From CATQHW01 sp965243545 (GTDB lineage Bacteria > Spirochaetota > Spirochaetia > SZUA-6 > Bin103), in assembly GCA_965243545.1 (NCBI GenBank), contig OZ251573.1:310001-374000 (forward strand): 64,000 nt of DNA, in the 5' to 3' direction. The notes under the pieces are model-generated. The model saw only the letters and a program-made list of their open reading frames with translations, had not been told where the DNA came from and did not search any database. Position 1 is the first letter of the stretch. Every line of letters begins with the position of its first letter. Below are positions 24,143-32,744 of the stretch, piece by piece. The position numbers and the translations under genes were made by a program.

Positions 24143-27097
24143 ATGAATGGCACGCCGCTACGGCCCTGGATCGAATGCGCCGCTCTGCACCCGGACGTCC
24201 TGGCGGACGAGTTTTCCGACGACGTCTTCGCGCTCGACCTGGGGGCGTTGTCCGATTATCTGACCGGCAGGGAGCGGGGCGCGCCGGACGCCGAGTTGCC
24301 GCGCGTGCCCGCCGTGTACCGCGACCCCGGCAGCTTCTTCGCCGCCTCCTACCTCACCGCCGGGCTGCGCTCGCTGCTCGCCGACGTGCTGAGCCGGCTG
24401 GCCGGCGCGCGCGGCAACCGCGTGCTCAAGCTGATGACCCCGTTCGGCGGCGGCAAGTCGCACACGCTCGCCGCGCTGCTGCACGCCGCCCGGTCGCGGG
24501 ACGCCCTCGCCGCGCTGCCGGAGGCGGACGGCCTGCCGCGCCCGGAGCGGGTGCGGGCGGCGGTGGTGGACGGCCAGCTCTTCGACGCCACCGCCGGCAA
24601 GCGCGCGCCGCAGGCGGAGGTGACGGCGCGGACGATCTGGGGATGGATCGGCTGGGCGCTCGGCGGGGCGGACGGCTACGCCCTGCTGCGGCGCCAGGAC
24701 GAAGCGCGCGTGGCGCCCGGCGGCGACGTGCTGATCGAGCTGCTGCGGCGCGGGCCGAGCCTCATCCTCCTCGATGAAATCCTGGAATACCTGATCAGCG
24801 CCGGCGGCGTGCGCGTGGGCCAGACCACCCTGCGCGACGAGACGTTGTCGTTCCTGAAGCGGCTCACCGTGGCGGTCGGCGCCGTCGATGACGCGGTGCT
24901 GGTGTACTCGCTGCAGTCGAGCGCGCGCGAGTCGCTTGAGTACACGGGGCTGCTGCAGACCGTCGAGCACCTGGCCGCCCGCAAGGACCAGCGGCGGGAG
25001 CCGGTCGCCGGCAACGAAATCCTCCACGTGATCCGGCGGCGGCTGCTGGCCGCGGCGCCGGACGCGAACGCCGCGGGGAGCGTGGCCGAAGCGTACCGGC
25101 AGGTGTTCACGCGGATGCGGCAGGCGTACGCGCAGGGCGACGCCGAACGGCGGCAGGCGGAGGAGGAAGGCATGGCGCTGCGCGACCGGATCAGCGCCGC
25201 TTATCCCTTCCATCCCGCGCTGATCGACCTGATGCGGGAACGCTGGGCGGCGGTCCCGGACTTCCAGCGCACGCGCGGCGCCCTGCGCTTTCTGGCGGCC
25301 TGCCTGCGCGCCGCGCACCGCGCGGGCCGGTCGCGCCTGCTGCTCGGCCCCGGCGACGTGCCGTTGCGGGACGCCGAGGTGCGCCTCGCGTTTTTCAAGG
25401 AGGTGGGGCAGCGGGAGGACTTTCAGGCGTGTCTGGAGCACGACTTCGTGGGCGGCAACGCGCGCGCGCCGCGCATCGACCGGCGGCGCGCGCGGGAGGT
25501 GACGTCGGAGGCCGGCAAGGAACCGGCCACCCGCCTGGCGACCATCATGCTGCTCTACTCGTTCGGCGGGCTGCGCCGGGCGGGCGGCGATGATGATGAC
25601 GAGGGCGACCCGCTGCCCCCCGGCGTCACCGAGTCCGAGCTGCTGGGGGTGAGCATCGGTCCCGACCTGGACAGCACCACCGCGCAGGCGTGCCTCAAGG
25701 AGCTGCGGGAGCAGTGCCTGTATCTCCACTTCGACGGCGCGCGCTACTGCTTCAAGCGCGACCCCAACGTGACGCTGCTGGTCGAGCAGGAGGCGGACGC
25801 GGTCGCGCGGGACGAGGGTCGGGTGCGCGCCCGCATCCGGGCGCTGATCGAAGAACGACTTGCCGGCCAGCCGGCCCACGTCTGGCCGGAGCGCTCGGCC
25901 GACGTGCCGGACCGCGACGCGCGCTTCCTGATCGCCTACCTGCCGTTGGAGTTCGCCGCCGGCTCTGCGGCCGAGCAGCAGGCGGCCGCGCGCGATCTGT
26001 GCGAGAACCACGGGCCGCGGGCGCGCGAGTACCGCAACGGTCTGGCGCTCGCCGTGCCCGACCCGGACCGCATCCGGGGATTGCGCCGGGCGGTGCGCTA
26101 TGCGCTGGCCGTGGAGCGGGTGAGCGAACGGTCGCGGCAGCACAACCTCACCGCGGCGCAGCGCAGCCAGCTCAAGGAGCGGGCGGCGACCGAGGAGACC
26201 GCCGCCGAGTCGGCGCTGCTGGGGCTGTACGCGGCAGCGCTGCTGCCGGAGTCGGGCGCCGGCGCGCTGGCCCTGGAAACCGTCGCCATGGGCGGGCGCC
26301 CGCTACGGAACACCCTCGACGCGCGCAAGCGCGCCCTGATCCACCAGCGGCTGATGGAGCTGCTGGCGGAGGTGCGGCGCCGGGTCTTCGACACCGTCGC
26401 GCCGGGCAAGATCATCGAGTTGTTCAACGTCGGCCGGGACGGCGCCGCGCCCGGCATCCCGACCGCCGAGGTGGTCGCCGGCTTCTTCTCGTTCCTCGGC
26501 TTCCCGCGCCTGCGCTCCACCGGCGTGGTGCGCGCCGCTATCGCGCGCGGCGTGGAGACCGGCCTGTTCGGTTACGCCACCGCCCGCCCGCCGCTCGGCG
26601 AGGACGGCCGCTACCGCCTCGACCGCAGCCGCATCGCCTTCGAGCGCGCCGTTGCCGCTGACGAGATCGACCTCGACTCCGGCTTCCTCATCCTGCCCGC
26701 CGCGCTGCCGGAACCCGCCGCAACGCCCGCGCCGGCCGTCCCGACCGCGACCGGGGCCGGCGACGCCACGCCGGCGCAGACGCTGCAAGGGATCGCCGCC
26801 ACCGGAGGCGAAGTCCGCCAACCCACCGGCGCCGGTACCGGAACCACCGACGGTCCCGATGATTCCCCGCGCTCCGCCCCCGGAACCGCCGGCGACCTGG
26901 CAATCTCGTTCACCGCCGGCAGCGGCGAGCTGTACGAGGCGTGGCGCGCCCTCGCCAACCTCGCCGAGCTGGCCGGCGAAGTCACCATCAGCATCAAGGC
27001 CGCCAATCAGACCGGCTCCCTCGACTCCGCCAAACTGGAGCACAACGTCCTGGAGCCCCTCCGCGAACTCGGCCTCCTCGATGACGACGCCACCTGA
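24143..27097 (+). CDS. DUF499-family AAA+ ATPase, defence-associated
   Basis: A 984-residue predicted ATPase of the COG1483/DUF499 family, usually encoded next to DUF1156 methylases in defence islands. The P-loop is TPFGGGKSHTL (about residue 100) and Walker B is SLILLDEILEYL (about residue 207). A sensor-like VLVYSLQSSARESLEYT follows. The middle contains winged-helix-like and helical parts, including the acidic patch GGDDDDEGD. From about residue 855 a Pro/Ala/Thr/Gly linker leads to a C-terminal module of about 75 residues (AISFTAGSGELYEAW to the end). Coupled 13 nt after the methylase; the ATG at 24143 follows GGAGTAACAACG. The ATPase probably powers DNA scanning or complex assembly (inference). 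Confidence 0.85.
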   Translation: MNGTPLRPWIECAALHPDVLADEFSDDVFALDLGALSDYLTGRERGAPDAELPRVPAVYRDPGSFFAASYLTAGLRSLLADVLSRLAGARGNRVLKLMTPFGGGKSHTLAALLHAARSRDALAALPEADGLPRPERVRAAVVDGQLFDATAGKRAPQAEVTARTIWGWIGWALGGADGYALLRRQDEARVAPGGDVLIELLRRGPSLILLDEILEYLISAGGVRVGQTTLRDETLSFLKRLTVAVGAVDDAVLVYSLQSSARESLEYTGLLQTVEHLAARKDQRREPVAGNEILHVIRRRLLAAAPDANAAGSVAEAYRQVFTRMRQAYAQGDAERRQAEEEGMALRDRISAAYPFHPALIDLMRERWAAVPDFQRTRGALRFLAACLRAAHRAGRSRLLLGPGDVPLRDAEVRLAFFKEVGQREDFQACLEHDFVGGNARAPRIDRRRAREVTSEAGKEPATRLATIMLLYSFGGLRRAGGDDDDEGDPLPPGVTESELLGVSIGPDLDSTTAQACLKELREQCLYLHFDGARYCFKRDPNVTLLVEQEADAVARDEGRVRARIRALIEERLAGQPAHVWPERSADVPDRDARFLIAYLPLEFAAGSAAEQQAAARDLCENHGPRAREYRNGLALAVPDPDRIRGLRRAVRYALAVERVSERSRQHNLTAAQRSQLKERAATEETAAESALLGLYAAALLPESGAGALALETVAMGGRPLRNTLDARKRALIHQRLMELLAEVRRRVFDTVAPGKIIELFNVGRDGAAPGIPTAEVVAGFFSFLGFPRLRSTGVVRAAIARGVETGLFGYATARPPLGEDGRYRLDRSRIAFERAVAADEIDLDSGFLILPAALPEPAATPAPAVPTATGAGDATPAQTLQGIAATGGEVRQPTGAGTGTTDGPDDSPRSAPGTAGDLAISFTAGSGELYEAWRALANLAELAGEVTISIKAANQTGSLDSAKLEHNVLEPLRELGLLDDDAT

Positions 27098-27194
27098 CCC
27101 GGGTACCGCGTGCCCATCGCCCCCGCGTGCGGTATGATGGCCCCGTGCTCCACATCCCCTCCTACGCAGACGATCGCTCGCGGTCCTGCTCGAC

Positions 27195-28079
27195 ATGAGG
27201 TACCACAGCCCACTCCGGTATCCCGGCGGAAAGGCAGCCATCGCGTCTCTACTGCAGCAAACAATCGAAATGAACGGTCTTTCCGGATGTACGTATTACG
27301 AACCATTCGCCGGGGGCGCGGGAGCGGCGTTGCGCCTGCTTCATGACGGAGTGGTGTCCGAACTCCGACTCAACGACTTGGACACGCGGATCACCGCATT
27401 CTGGAACGCCGTGCTCAATGAGTCCGAACGATTCGCCGGCGCCATCCGCTCCGTCCCGTTGAGCATATCGGAGTGGGACAAGCAGCAAAGCATCTACATT
27501 GAGGGCGATACGAACAAATCGTTCGAACTCGGTTTCGCCACCTTCTACCTGAATCGCTGTAACCGATCCGGCGTACTGTTACGCGCCCGCCCGATCGGGG
27601 GTCGTGGGCAACAGGGCGAATGGAAGATAGATGCGCGTTTCAACCGCGACGCATTAGCGGCTCGTGTCACTGCTATTTCGCTAAAGCGTAAACACATTCA
27701 CGTCACGAACATGGATGCGGAAGCCTTCCTGGTCCGGCATTTGCCTCGAACGTCCGCGCGCCGCAGAGTCTTCGCGTATCTTGACCCTCCTTACTACTCC
27801 AACGGCAACCGTCTCTATCTGAATCATTACGGAAGCCAGGACCACAAGCATCTTGCCCGGTACATGAAGCGTCAGGCTACACTCAAATGGATCATGTCTT
27901 ACGACGATGCTGACCCGATACGCGGCTTGTACTCGTTCTGCGCTGTCAGCCGCATTCCCATCCGATACAGCCTGCACCGAAAACGTCATACGCACGAAAT
28001 CATGATCGCTCCTTCGCATGTGCGTCTTCCTGAATCGGTTGCCCCGGCCGCGCAGGGCCGCGTTCATGCTGCTGCGTAA
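27195..28079 (+). CDS. D12-class N6-adenine DNA methyltransferase (Dam-like)
   Basis: A 294-residue methylase. Motif X is PLRYPGGKAA (residues 5-14), SAM motif I is YYEPFAGGAGAAL (about residue 34), and catalytic motif IV is AYLDPPYYSNGNRLY (DPPY from residue 197). The order X-I-IV is that of the D12/Dam class, which methylates adenine N6. Recognition cannot be read from sequence. The gene is AT-richer and uses codons that neighbours avoid, as do the next two genes, so the three probably arrived together. The ATG at 27195 starts 98 nt after the DUF499 stop. A TATGAT hexamer (27133-27138) may be its promoter -10. The next gene's ribosome site overlaps just past its stop. Confidence 0.88.
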   Translation: MRYHSPLRYPGGKAAIASLLQQTIEMNGLSGCTYYEPFAGGAGAALRLLHDGVVSELRLNDLDTRITAFWNAVLNESERFAGAIRSVPLSISEWDKQQSIYIEGDTNKSFELGFATFYLNRCNRSGVLLRARPIGGRGQQGEWKIDARFNRDALAARVTAISLKRKHIHVTNMDAEAFLVRHLPRTSARRRVFAYLDPPYYSNGNRLYLNHYGSQDHKHLARYMKRQATLKWIMSYDDADPIRGLYSFCAVSRIPIRYSLHRKRHTHEIMIAPSHVRLPESVAPAAQGRVHAAA

Positions 28080-28089
28080 CGGAGGTCCC

Positions 28090-29193
28090 ATGGACGACGT
28101 TTCCGTCAAGACGGTAGCGGTGTCGAAACTCGATTTCGATCTCAAGAACCCTCGGTTGCCGGAGTTCCAGTTGACCGGTTCCGCAACGGAGATGGACGTG
28201 ATCAAGGTGCTATGGGAAGCGATGGACGTTCGTGAGCTCGTATTGTCCATCGCGGCCAGCGGGTTCTTCAGCCACGAACCTCTTATCGTGTCGAAGGAGA
28301 ACCGGAAGAATGTAGTCATCGAAGGAAACCGGCGGCTTGCCGCGGTGAGAATCCTGTTGGATCCCGACGGGTTCGATCTGTCGGCGACAGATATACCGGT
28401 TGTTTCCGCAGAAGAGAAGGCAAAACTCCGTGATATCCCGGTCGTGTACGGCACACGCAGAGATTCGTGGCGGCATCTTGGCTTCAAACACGTCAATGGT
28501 CCTGCAAAGTGGAGCAGCTATGCGAAGGCTCGGTACATCGCCGACGTACACCGAGATTATGGCATAGCGCTTGAAGGCATCGCCCAGCAGATCGGCGACA
28601 CCCACCAAACCGTACAGAGATTGTTTCGAGGTCTCATGGTGATCGAGCAAGCCGAGCGAATGGGAGTGTTCAGCCGCGACGATCGGTGGAGAAACCATTT
28701 CTCGTTTTCCCACATTTATACCGGTCTCAACTACTCTGGAATTCGCGACTTCATCGGGTTGCCATCCGATTTCATGGAATCTCATGATCCGATACCTGCT
28801 GAACGGAAAGCTGAGCTTGGCGAGCTCTTTCTGTGGATGTACGGTAGCAAGAACCAAGACCGTCCTCCCGTTATCGAGACGCAGAATCCCCATCTTCGCC
28901 AACTCGATTCGGTCTTGAGCAGCAGGGAAGCAGTTGCAGCGCTTCGTGACAACGGAGACCTTGCGGGCGCCTTCGAGCTGAGCCGCCCGTCATCGTCGGT
29001 ATTCGAGGAGTCTTTGCTTGCGTCGAAGCGCAGTCTTCAGAAAGCTCACAGCATGCTCTCTACCGGGTACGACGGTTCCGGTGAGCTGCTGAGAATTGCG
29101 GACACCGTGGCCGACCTTGCGGACGATCTCTACGAACAGATGAGTCGAAAGGGCAACAGGCGAAAGAGACGTCGTGTAGCCGAGGCCGACTGA
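28090..29193 (+). CDS. ParB/Srx-like N-terminal domain protein
   Basis: A 367-residue protein. Residues 10-125 form a ParB N-terminal-like domain. It has the VSKLDFDLKNPR strand, IAASGFFSHEPLIV, and the signature VIEGNRRLAAVRIL, where EGNRR (residues 78-82) corresponds to the ParB box II that binds CTP in true ParB and phosphoadenylate groups in relatives. A helix-turn-helix-like stretch follows (ALEGIAQQIGDTHQTVQRLFRGL), and then an alpha-helical C-terminal half of unknown fold. It is not linked to parA, so chromosome partition is unlikely. The ATG at 28090 is chosen because GGAGGT (28081-28086) sits just upstream. It overlaps the next gene by one base (TGATG). Confidence 0.8.
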   Translation: MDDVSVKTVAVSKLDFDLKNPRLPEFQLTGSATEMDVIKVLWEAMDVRELVLSIAASGFFSHEPLIVSKENRKNVVIEGNRRLAAVRILLDPDGFDLSATDIPVVSAEEKAKLRDIPVVYGTRRDSWRHLGFKHVNGPAKWSSYAKARYIADVHRDYGIALEGIAQQIGDTHQTVQRLFRGLMVIEQAERMGVFSRDDRWRNHFSFSHIYTGLNYSGIRDFIGLPSDFMESHDPIPAERKAELGELFLWMYGSKNQDRPPVIETQNPHLRQLDSVLSSREAVAALRDNGDLAGAFELSRPSSSVFEESLLASKRSLQKAHSMLSTGYDGSGELLRIADTVADLADDLYEQMSRKGNRRKRRRVAEAD

Positions 29194-30116
29194 TGTTCAA
29201 GTGGCCGGATTCGCCGTCCCCGCGTGCGCCAGCCCACGAGATTGCCGACTTTGTCGAGTTGGTGTGCTGGAAACAAGGCGGCACGTCGATCAACGACGTC
29301 AGAGCTGTCCTCGGCCGGCTTGACGAGAACGACTACTCGGGCGGCGTTCCGGAGGAAGACGATGTAGATGGCGTCGTCGAAGACGCATATCGAGAAATCG
29401 AGCGGCGTAAGGAAGCGTGTCGGAGAGGCTATCCGTTCGAGACTGACTCGACAGGAAACAGATTGTCCATGCTCGAAGACCGTGACAGTCGCAGATTCGT
29501 CGTCTATCGTTACCTGCTGTTGGCCACGCGGCTGGACATGCGGAGTGATCGGCGCAATGCCTGCATCGACGGAACCTCGCTTTTGGAAGAGCTTGCCGCG
29601 GAATCCGCACGAGAGTATTTTGGTGACCGTGCTGAGAGCCTGGTCTTCGGTAGCGGCGGCGGATATGGTTTCCGGCATCGCGTCGGTGAACTTTGTAACC
29701 GACTGCGGGAGGGCGGTGGCTATCGTAACGACTCCGATCAGCGGCCTACGGCGAAAGACGGTAAATTGGACGTTGTTGTATGGAAGCACTTCGCGGACCG
29801 CTGCCCGGGAAAACTGATCGCATTCGGCCAATGCAAGACCGGAACCCATTACAGAGATGCGGTTACTCAGCTCCAACCGGATTCGTTCTGCCGCAAGTGG
29901 CTTCGTAAGTCTCCGGCGTTTGTGCCCGTGCGCATGTTCTTTGTGGCGGAAGCCCTATCGCGATCGGATCGTTGGTATGAAACTGTGAGCGATGCGGGTT
30001 TGCTGTTCGATCGATGCCGGATCGTCGACTATTGCGAACGGGTGCGAGAAGACGTGTTGGAAAAGGTGTCCGCTTGGACGGTTGCCGGCGCCGAGGCAAA
30101 CGAATTGCCAGGATGA
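29193..30116 (+). CDS. hypothetical protein, candidate PD-(D/E)XK nuclease
   Basis: A 307-residue protein that I do not recognise by family. The C-terminal half contains GKLDVVVW (D193) followed about 20 residues later by AFGQCKTG (Q213, K215). A D-x(n)-Q-x-K pattern between two hydrophobic strands is what Mrr-like restriction nucleases show. The N-terminal 100 residues are acidic and helical. It is coupled to the ParB-like gene (ATG at 29193 overlaps its TGA) and shares the AT-rich composition of the two genes before it. With a methylase and a DNA-binding-type protein in front, a restriction effector is the natural reading, but the fold is inferred from this one motif. Confidence 0.6.
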   Translation: MFKWPDSPSPRAPAHEIADFVELVCWKQGGTSINDVRAVLGRLDENDYSGGVPEEDDVDGVVEDAYREIERRKEACRRGYPFETDSTGNRLSMLEDRDSRRFVVYRYLLLATRLDMRSDRRNACIDGTSLLEELAAESAREYFGDRAESLVFGSGGGYGFRHRVGELCNRLREGGGYRNDSDQRPTAKDGKLDVVVWKHFADRCPGKLIAFGQCKTGTHYRDAVTQLQPDSFCRKWLRKSPAFVPVRMFFVAEALSRSDRWYETVSDAGLLFDRCRIVDYCERVREDVLEKVSAWTVAGAEANELPG

Positions 30117-30120
30117 TCGG

Positions 30121-30423
30121 ATGGCGGAGGTGGCGTGCGCGGCGTGCGAAGCTCGCGTTCGGGACATGGCCCGGAAGTACGTCTGGTGGCAGCCGCCGGA
30201 GGAGACGCTTGCCGACCGGAAGCTGTTTCTGGCGCAGCTCATGACGTTGGGCACGGTGGAGGACGTGCGCTGGATGCTGGCCGCGGCTTCCGCGGATGAG
30301 CTGCGCGCCGTGCTGCGCGATCCGCCGGTCGGCATATTCAACGCCCGGTCGTGGTCGTTCTGGCATCTGCGGCTGGGCTTCGAAACGGCGCCGCCGCTGC
30401 CGGTCCGGCGTCTGCCGCGGTGA
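30121..30423 (+). CDS. small protein, probable antitoxin partner of a truncated AbiEii-type toxin
   Basis: A 100-residue helical protein rich in Trp, Leu and Ala (ARKYVWWQPPEETLADR, then FLAQLMTLGTVEDVRWML and GIFNARSWSFWHLRLGF). This type typically precedes AbiEii/AbiGii nucleotidyltransferase toxins, and here its stop (TGA 30421-30423) overlaps an ATG that begins exactly like such a toxin. The toxin is broken, so this would be an orphan antitoxin. The ATG at 30121 is preferred over upstream starts inside the previous gene. It starts 4 nt after the PD-(D/E)XK-like gene, but its GC-rich codons match the chromosome rather than that gene. Confidence 0.6.
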   Translation: MAEVACAACEARVRDMARKYVWWQPPEETLADRKLFLAQLMTLGTVEDVRWMLAAASADELRAVLRDPPVGIFNARSWSFWHLRLGFETAPPLPVRRLPR

Positions 30424-30503
30424 TGTTCAAACCGAATCTGGACGTGCTGCCGGACCAGCAGCGTAAACTGCGGGGTGGACGCGCTCACCGGTTTACCGTA
30501 TAG
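30423..30503 (+). pseudogene. remnant of an AbiEii/AbiGii-type nucleotidyltransferase toxin
   Basis: The frame reads MFKPNLDVLPDQQRKL and then ends at TAG after 26 codons. MFKP-LDVLP-QRxL is the usual N-terminus of AbiEii-type toxins, which continue for about 200-280 residues with a nucleotidyltransferase G-S/GGT motif. None of that is present: the next gene begins at 30515. A deletion has therefore removed almost the whole toxin and left only the coupled start. Confidence 0.6.
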
Positions 30504-30514
30504 GATGGGGCGGC

Positions 30515-31300
30515 TTGATCGATCTTGGCCGATCGTACGCTGACGCGGACGTGGCGTTCGTGCTGCACGCGGTGGCGCCCGCGCACCACGTGCGGGGGCG
30601 CCTTGGCGATGCGTTCCGGGAGGACCGGGAGATCCGCGAGGGCATGCTGGTCTCGGAACGGCTGGCGGACGCGGTGCTGCACGTGGATGAGCCGCTGCTG
30701 CGGGTTTCGCCGTTGCTGTTTTTCTCCGTGCTGGTGGCGCGCGTCCGGCGGGACCTTTCGTCCAGGCGGTTCACGGTAGAGGCGGCCGGCCGGCACGCGG
30801 CGGTGGTGTTCGACGCCGGGGTGGCGCTCGCGTTCCTGGCCAGACCGCAGGTGTTCGACTACCTGGTGCTGCTGCTCGTGTCGTTCGTCCCCGTGCGCCA
30901 CGTCACCGCGGCGGTCGCCGATGAGCGCGGGCGGGCGCGGTCGCTCCGTTTCGACACGCTCGACCTGCACGGGCTGATTCAAGCGGCGGCGCTGGCCGGC
31001 GAGCCGGAGCGGTATTCGGCGTATCAGCGCGTCGCGGACCTCTGCCTGTTCACGATCGGCGTCTTTCCCGAACGGCTGCGGGCCACCGGCGGCCGCACCG
31101 CCGCCGCGGTGCGCGCCGAGTGGATGGACAACGGGACGCGCTTCTATCGGTTGGCGTCCCGTCAGCGGGCCGCCCAGGACCTGCGCACGGACGCCGTCCT
31201 GGCCGACTTGGCCGACAACTTCAACTTGGCGGCCAAGCCGCTCAACGTGCTGTCGGAGCGCTATCTGTGGCGCGCCGGCCAGCGGCCGTTCCTGCCGTAG
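30515..31300 (+). CDS. conserved-looking hypothetical protein
   Basis: A 261-residue protein without a motif I can name. It is mostly helical with hydrophobic stretches (VSPLLFFSVLVARV and VFDYLVLLLVSFVPV) that are short for membrane spans and may be core helices. The C-terminus, DNFNLAAKPLNVLSERYL, looks structured. The start is a TTG at 30515; a TAGGAT hexamer at 30501-30506 lies 8 nt upstream, fitting a very short leader. It ends 7 nt before the CNNM-family gene, which suggests co-transcription. Confidence 0.65.
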   Translation: MIDLGRSYADADVAFVLHAVAPAHHVRGRLGDAFREDREIREGMLVSERLADAVLHVDEPLLRVSPLLFFSVLVARVRRDLSSRRFTVEAAGRHAAVVFDAGVALAFLARPQVFDYLVLLLVSFVPVRHVTAAVADERGRARSLRFDTLDLHGLIQAAALAGEPERYSAYQRVADLCLFTIGVFPERLRATGGRTAAAVRAEWMDNGTRFYRLASRQRAAQDLRTDAVLADLADNFNLAAKPLNVLSERYLWRAGQRPFLP

Positions 31301-31307
31301 GCGGGCC

Positions 31308-32477
31308 ATGACGCTCCTGCTGATACTGGCGGCGGGCACGCTGCTGTTCTCCTTTCTCTGCTCCGTGCTGGAGGCGGTGATCCTGAGCATCACTCCCAGC
31401 TACGTGGCCGCCGAGCGGCGCTCCGGACGCCGCATCGGGGAGCTGCTGCAGCGGCTCAAGAACGACATGGACCGGCCGCTCGCGGCCATCCTCACCTTGA
31501 ACACCATCGCCAACACCGCCGGCGCGTCGGCCGTGGGGTGGCGGGCCGGCGAGGTGTTCGACAGCGCGCCGGTCGGCGTGGTCTCCGCCGTCTTGACGCT
31601 CCTGGTGCTGATCTTTTCGGAGATCATTCCCAAGACGCTCGGCGCCACCTACTGGCGCCGTCTGGCGACGCCGGCCGCGTGGACGATTCAGGGCCTGATC
31701 GTCGTCATGTATCCGATGGTGTTGTTCGCCAACCGCATCGCCGCCCTGATCGCCCGCGACCGGTCGGCCGCCGGCGTCAGCCGGGGCGAGATCAGAGCGA
31801 TCGCCGACCTGGGCCGCATCCACGGCGTCATCGAGGCGGACGAGTCGAAAATCCTGGACAGCGTGATGCGGTTCGGGGAACGGACCGTGCGGTACGCCAT
31901 GACCCCGCGGACGGTGGTGGCGGCGCTCGACGAGTCGCAGACGCTGGCGGAGGCGGCCGCCGCCGATCTGCGGCCGTCGCGGATCCCGATCTACCGCGGC
32001 AGCATCGATTCGGTCACCGGTTACGTGCTGCGCTACGAGCTGCTGCTCGGGGTGGCGCGCGGAGAGGGCGACCGCACCGTCGATTCGCTACGCCGCGACA
32101 TCCTGCCGCTGCCCGATACGCTGTCGTTGCGCGCGGCGTTCTCCCGGTTGCTGGGGCGGCACGAGCACATCGCCCTGATCGTCGACCAGTACGGCGGGAC
32201 GGCCGGCATCGTCACGGTCGAAGACCTGGTGGAGACGCTGCTCGGCCTGGAGATCGTCGACGAGACCGACAGCGCCACCGACATGCAGGAGTTGGCGCGC
32301 CGGCTGTGGGCGGTGCGCGTGAAGCGCCGCGGCCTTGCCGGCGAAGGGGACGAGCTGACCGCCCCGAACCCCGATACGGAGACCGCCGCCGGCGCCGGCC
32401 GGGAAGCCGCCGGCGGACCGGGCGGCGATCCGGCCGGAGGTCCGGCCGCAGAACCGGGTGACCCGGTTGAGCGGTAA
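31308..32477 (+). CDS. CNNM/HlyC-CorC family membrane protein with CBS pair
   Basis: A 389-residue member of the DUF21-CBS family, linked to magnesium or cobalt efflux. The first 150 residues form the DUF21 membrane domain: LLLILAAGTLLFSFLCSVLEAVIL, then LTLNTIANTAGASAVG, then two more hydrophobic segments. A paired CBS domain follows (about residues 195-325), with the signature MTPRTVVAALDESQTL and ALIVDQYGGTAGIVTVEDL. The usual C-terminal CorC_HlyC domain is absent. In its place is a Gly/Pro/Ala-rich tail, so this is the short form or has lost that domain. The ATG at 31308 lies 7 nt after the preceding stop. Confidence 0.85.
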   Translation: MTLLLILAAGTLLFSFLCSVLEAVILSITPSYVAAERRSGRRIGELLQRLKNDMDRPLAAILTLNTIANTAGASAVGWRAGEVFDSAPVGVVSAVLTLLVLIFSEIIPKTLGATYWRRLATPAAWTIQGLIVVMYPMVLFANRIAALIARDRSAAGVSRGEIRAIADLGRIHGVIEADESKILDSVMRFGERTVRYAMTPRTVVAALDESQTLAEAAAADLRPSRIPIYRGSIDSVTGYVLRYELLLGVARGEGDRTVDSLRRDILPLPDTLSLRAAFSRLLGRHEHIALIVDQYGGTAGIVTVEDLVETLLGLEIVDETDSATDMQELARRLWAVRVKRRGLAGEGDELTAPNPDTETAAGAGREAAGGPGGDPAGGPAAEPGDPVER

Positions 32478-32581
32478 CTCGGGGCTGGAAGCCCGGCCCG
32501 GCGCGGCCGGCGGGGCGGGTTCCCGCTTTGGCAGAGCAGGCTGCTTGAAACTTGGTCGTATCGGTGACATACTTTCGCGCG

Positions 32582-32728
32582 ATGGCAACTCCGATGGCGA
32601 TGGACCGGCGCGCGGCGGACGAGCTGCGGTTCATCCGTGCGGCGATGGAACGGGCGGCGCGCGCCGTCGTTGCATCGTGGGCGGGGAGTTGCCGCCGGCG
32701 TCCGTTCGGTCGATACCGCGCTGCATGA
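32582..32728 (+). pseudogene. possible N-terminal remnant of an uncharacterised protein family
   Basis: A 48-codon frame whose start, MDRRAADELRFIRAAMERA, resembles the conserved leader (ADELRFIRxxMER) of an uncharacterised bacterial membrane protein family. The following residues are Arg-rich and unlike it, and the frame stops at 32726-32728. A TACTTT hexamer 11 nt before the ATG could be a promoter. It lies between the CNNM gene and uppS in a 267-nt gap that otherwise shows nothing. Confidence 0.3.
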
Positions 32729-32744
32729 ACGGACCGGAATCGTG

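Noticed and set aside
24158..26143. A 661-codon open frame antisense to the DUF499 gene
   Set aside because: A shadow of the ATPase gene in a GC-rich region; no motif and no ribosome site.
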